A DNA stretch of 14,171 nucleotides from the NCBI GenBank assembly GCA_007134165.1, contig SLLJ01000156.1, forward strand, positions 1-14,171, in the 5' to 3' direction. Made by a program: the position numbers and the translations under genes. Source of the DNA: Nitriliruptoraceae bacterium (GTDB lineage Bacteria > Actinomycetota > Nitriliruptoria > Nitriliruptorales > Nitriliruptoraceae). Of the stretch, positions 14,143 through 14,171 are shown in pieces. The notes below the pieces were generated by a model, which made no database searches, was not told where the DNA came from, and was given only the letters and a program-made list of their open reading frames with translations. Each line of letters begins with the position of its first letter. Within the stretch, counting starts at the first letter, position 1.

Positions 14143-14171
14143 GTCGACGATGTCGACGATGTCGACGATGT
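14143..14171 (+). repeat. 9-base tandem repeat (GTCGACGAT) running off the window edge
   Basis: Three exact head-to-tail copies (14143-14151, 14152-14160, 14161-14169) plus the start of a fourth are cut by the window end. The unit is a multiple of three, so the array could be coding. With the ATG at 14137 it would read Met-Ser then repeated Val-Asp-Asp; with the ATG at 14120 (GGAAGG 9 bases upstream) it would read repeated Ser-Thr-Met. Neither start can be confirmed from so little sequence. Confidence 0.7.

Noticed and set aside
1..14171. Search for tRNA or rRNA genes, CRISPR arrays, insertion sequences and attachment sites.
   Set aside because: No tRNA-like or rRNA-like segment, regularly spaced repeats, transposase or terminal inverted repeats were seen on either strand.

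Overview
The window looks like a piece of a high-GC actinobacterial chromosome or genomic island. GC is very high throughout, third codon positions are strongly G/C, GTG and TTG starts are plausible, and the protein families present are common in actinobacteria. The exact lineage cannot be read from the sequence alone.

Layout. At the left edge (about 2-649, + strand) is what looks like the C-terminal helical-repeat part of a large LuxR/AAA-type regulator that has lost its usual C-terminal HTH domain; it is probably a remnant. Converging on it from the right is a two-gene minus-strand operon: a giant 3862-residue hybrid polyketide synthase/non-ribosomal peptide synthetase (13012 down to 1424), followed with a 4-base GTGA overlap by an Sfp-type 4'-phosphopantetheinyl transferase (1427 down to 681). 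A 243-base divergent intergenic region (13013-13255) separates the megasynthase from a plus-strand MscS-like membrane protein (13256-14014). The last 157 bases hold small inverted repeats, a perfect 16-base palindrome and a 9-base tandem repeat that runs off the window edge.

How the genes work together. The megasynthase is one uninterrupted polypeptide with the order KS-AT-DH-cMT-(structural KR)-ER-KR-ACP-C-A-PCP-TE. I find the expected catalytic residues in nearly every domain. It has one fully reducing, C-methylating PKS module, one amino-acid-adding NRPS module and a terminal thioesterase, and no loading module or N-terminal docking segment. This resembles fungal highly reducing PKS-NRPS hybrids and the bacterial one-protein polycyclic tetramate synthases, but carries both a cMT and an ER and ends in a TE. 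The coupled PPTase can supply the phosphopantetheine arms of its ACP and PCP, so the pair looks like a nearly self-contained natural-product cassette. The likely product class (inference) is a saturated, alpha-methyl-branched acyl chain joined to one amino acid and released as a free acid, a lactone/lactam or a tetramate. No tailoring enzymes are visible inside the window.
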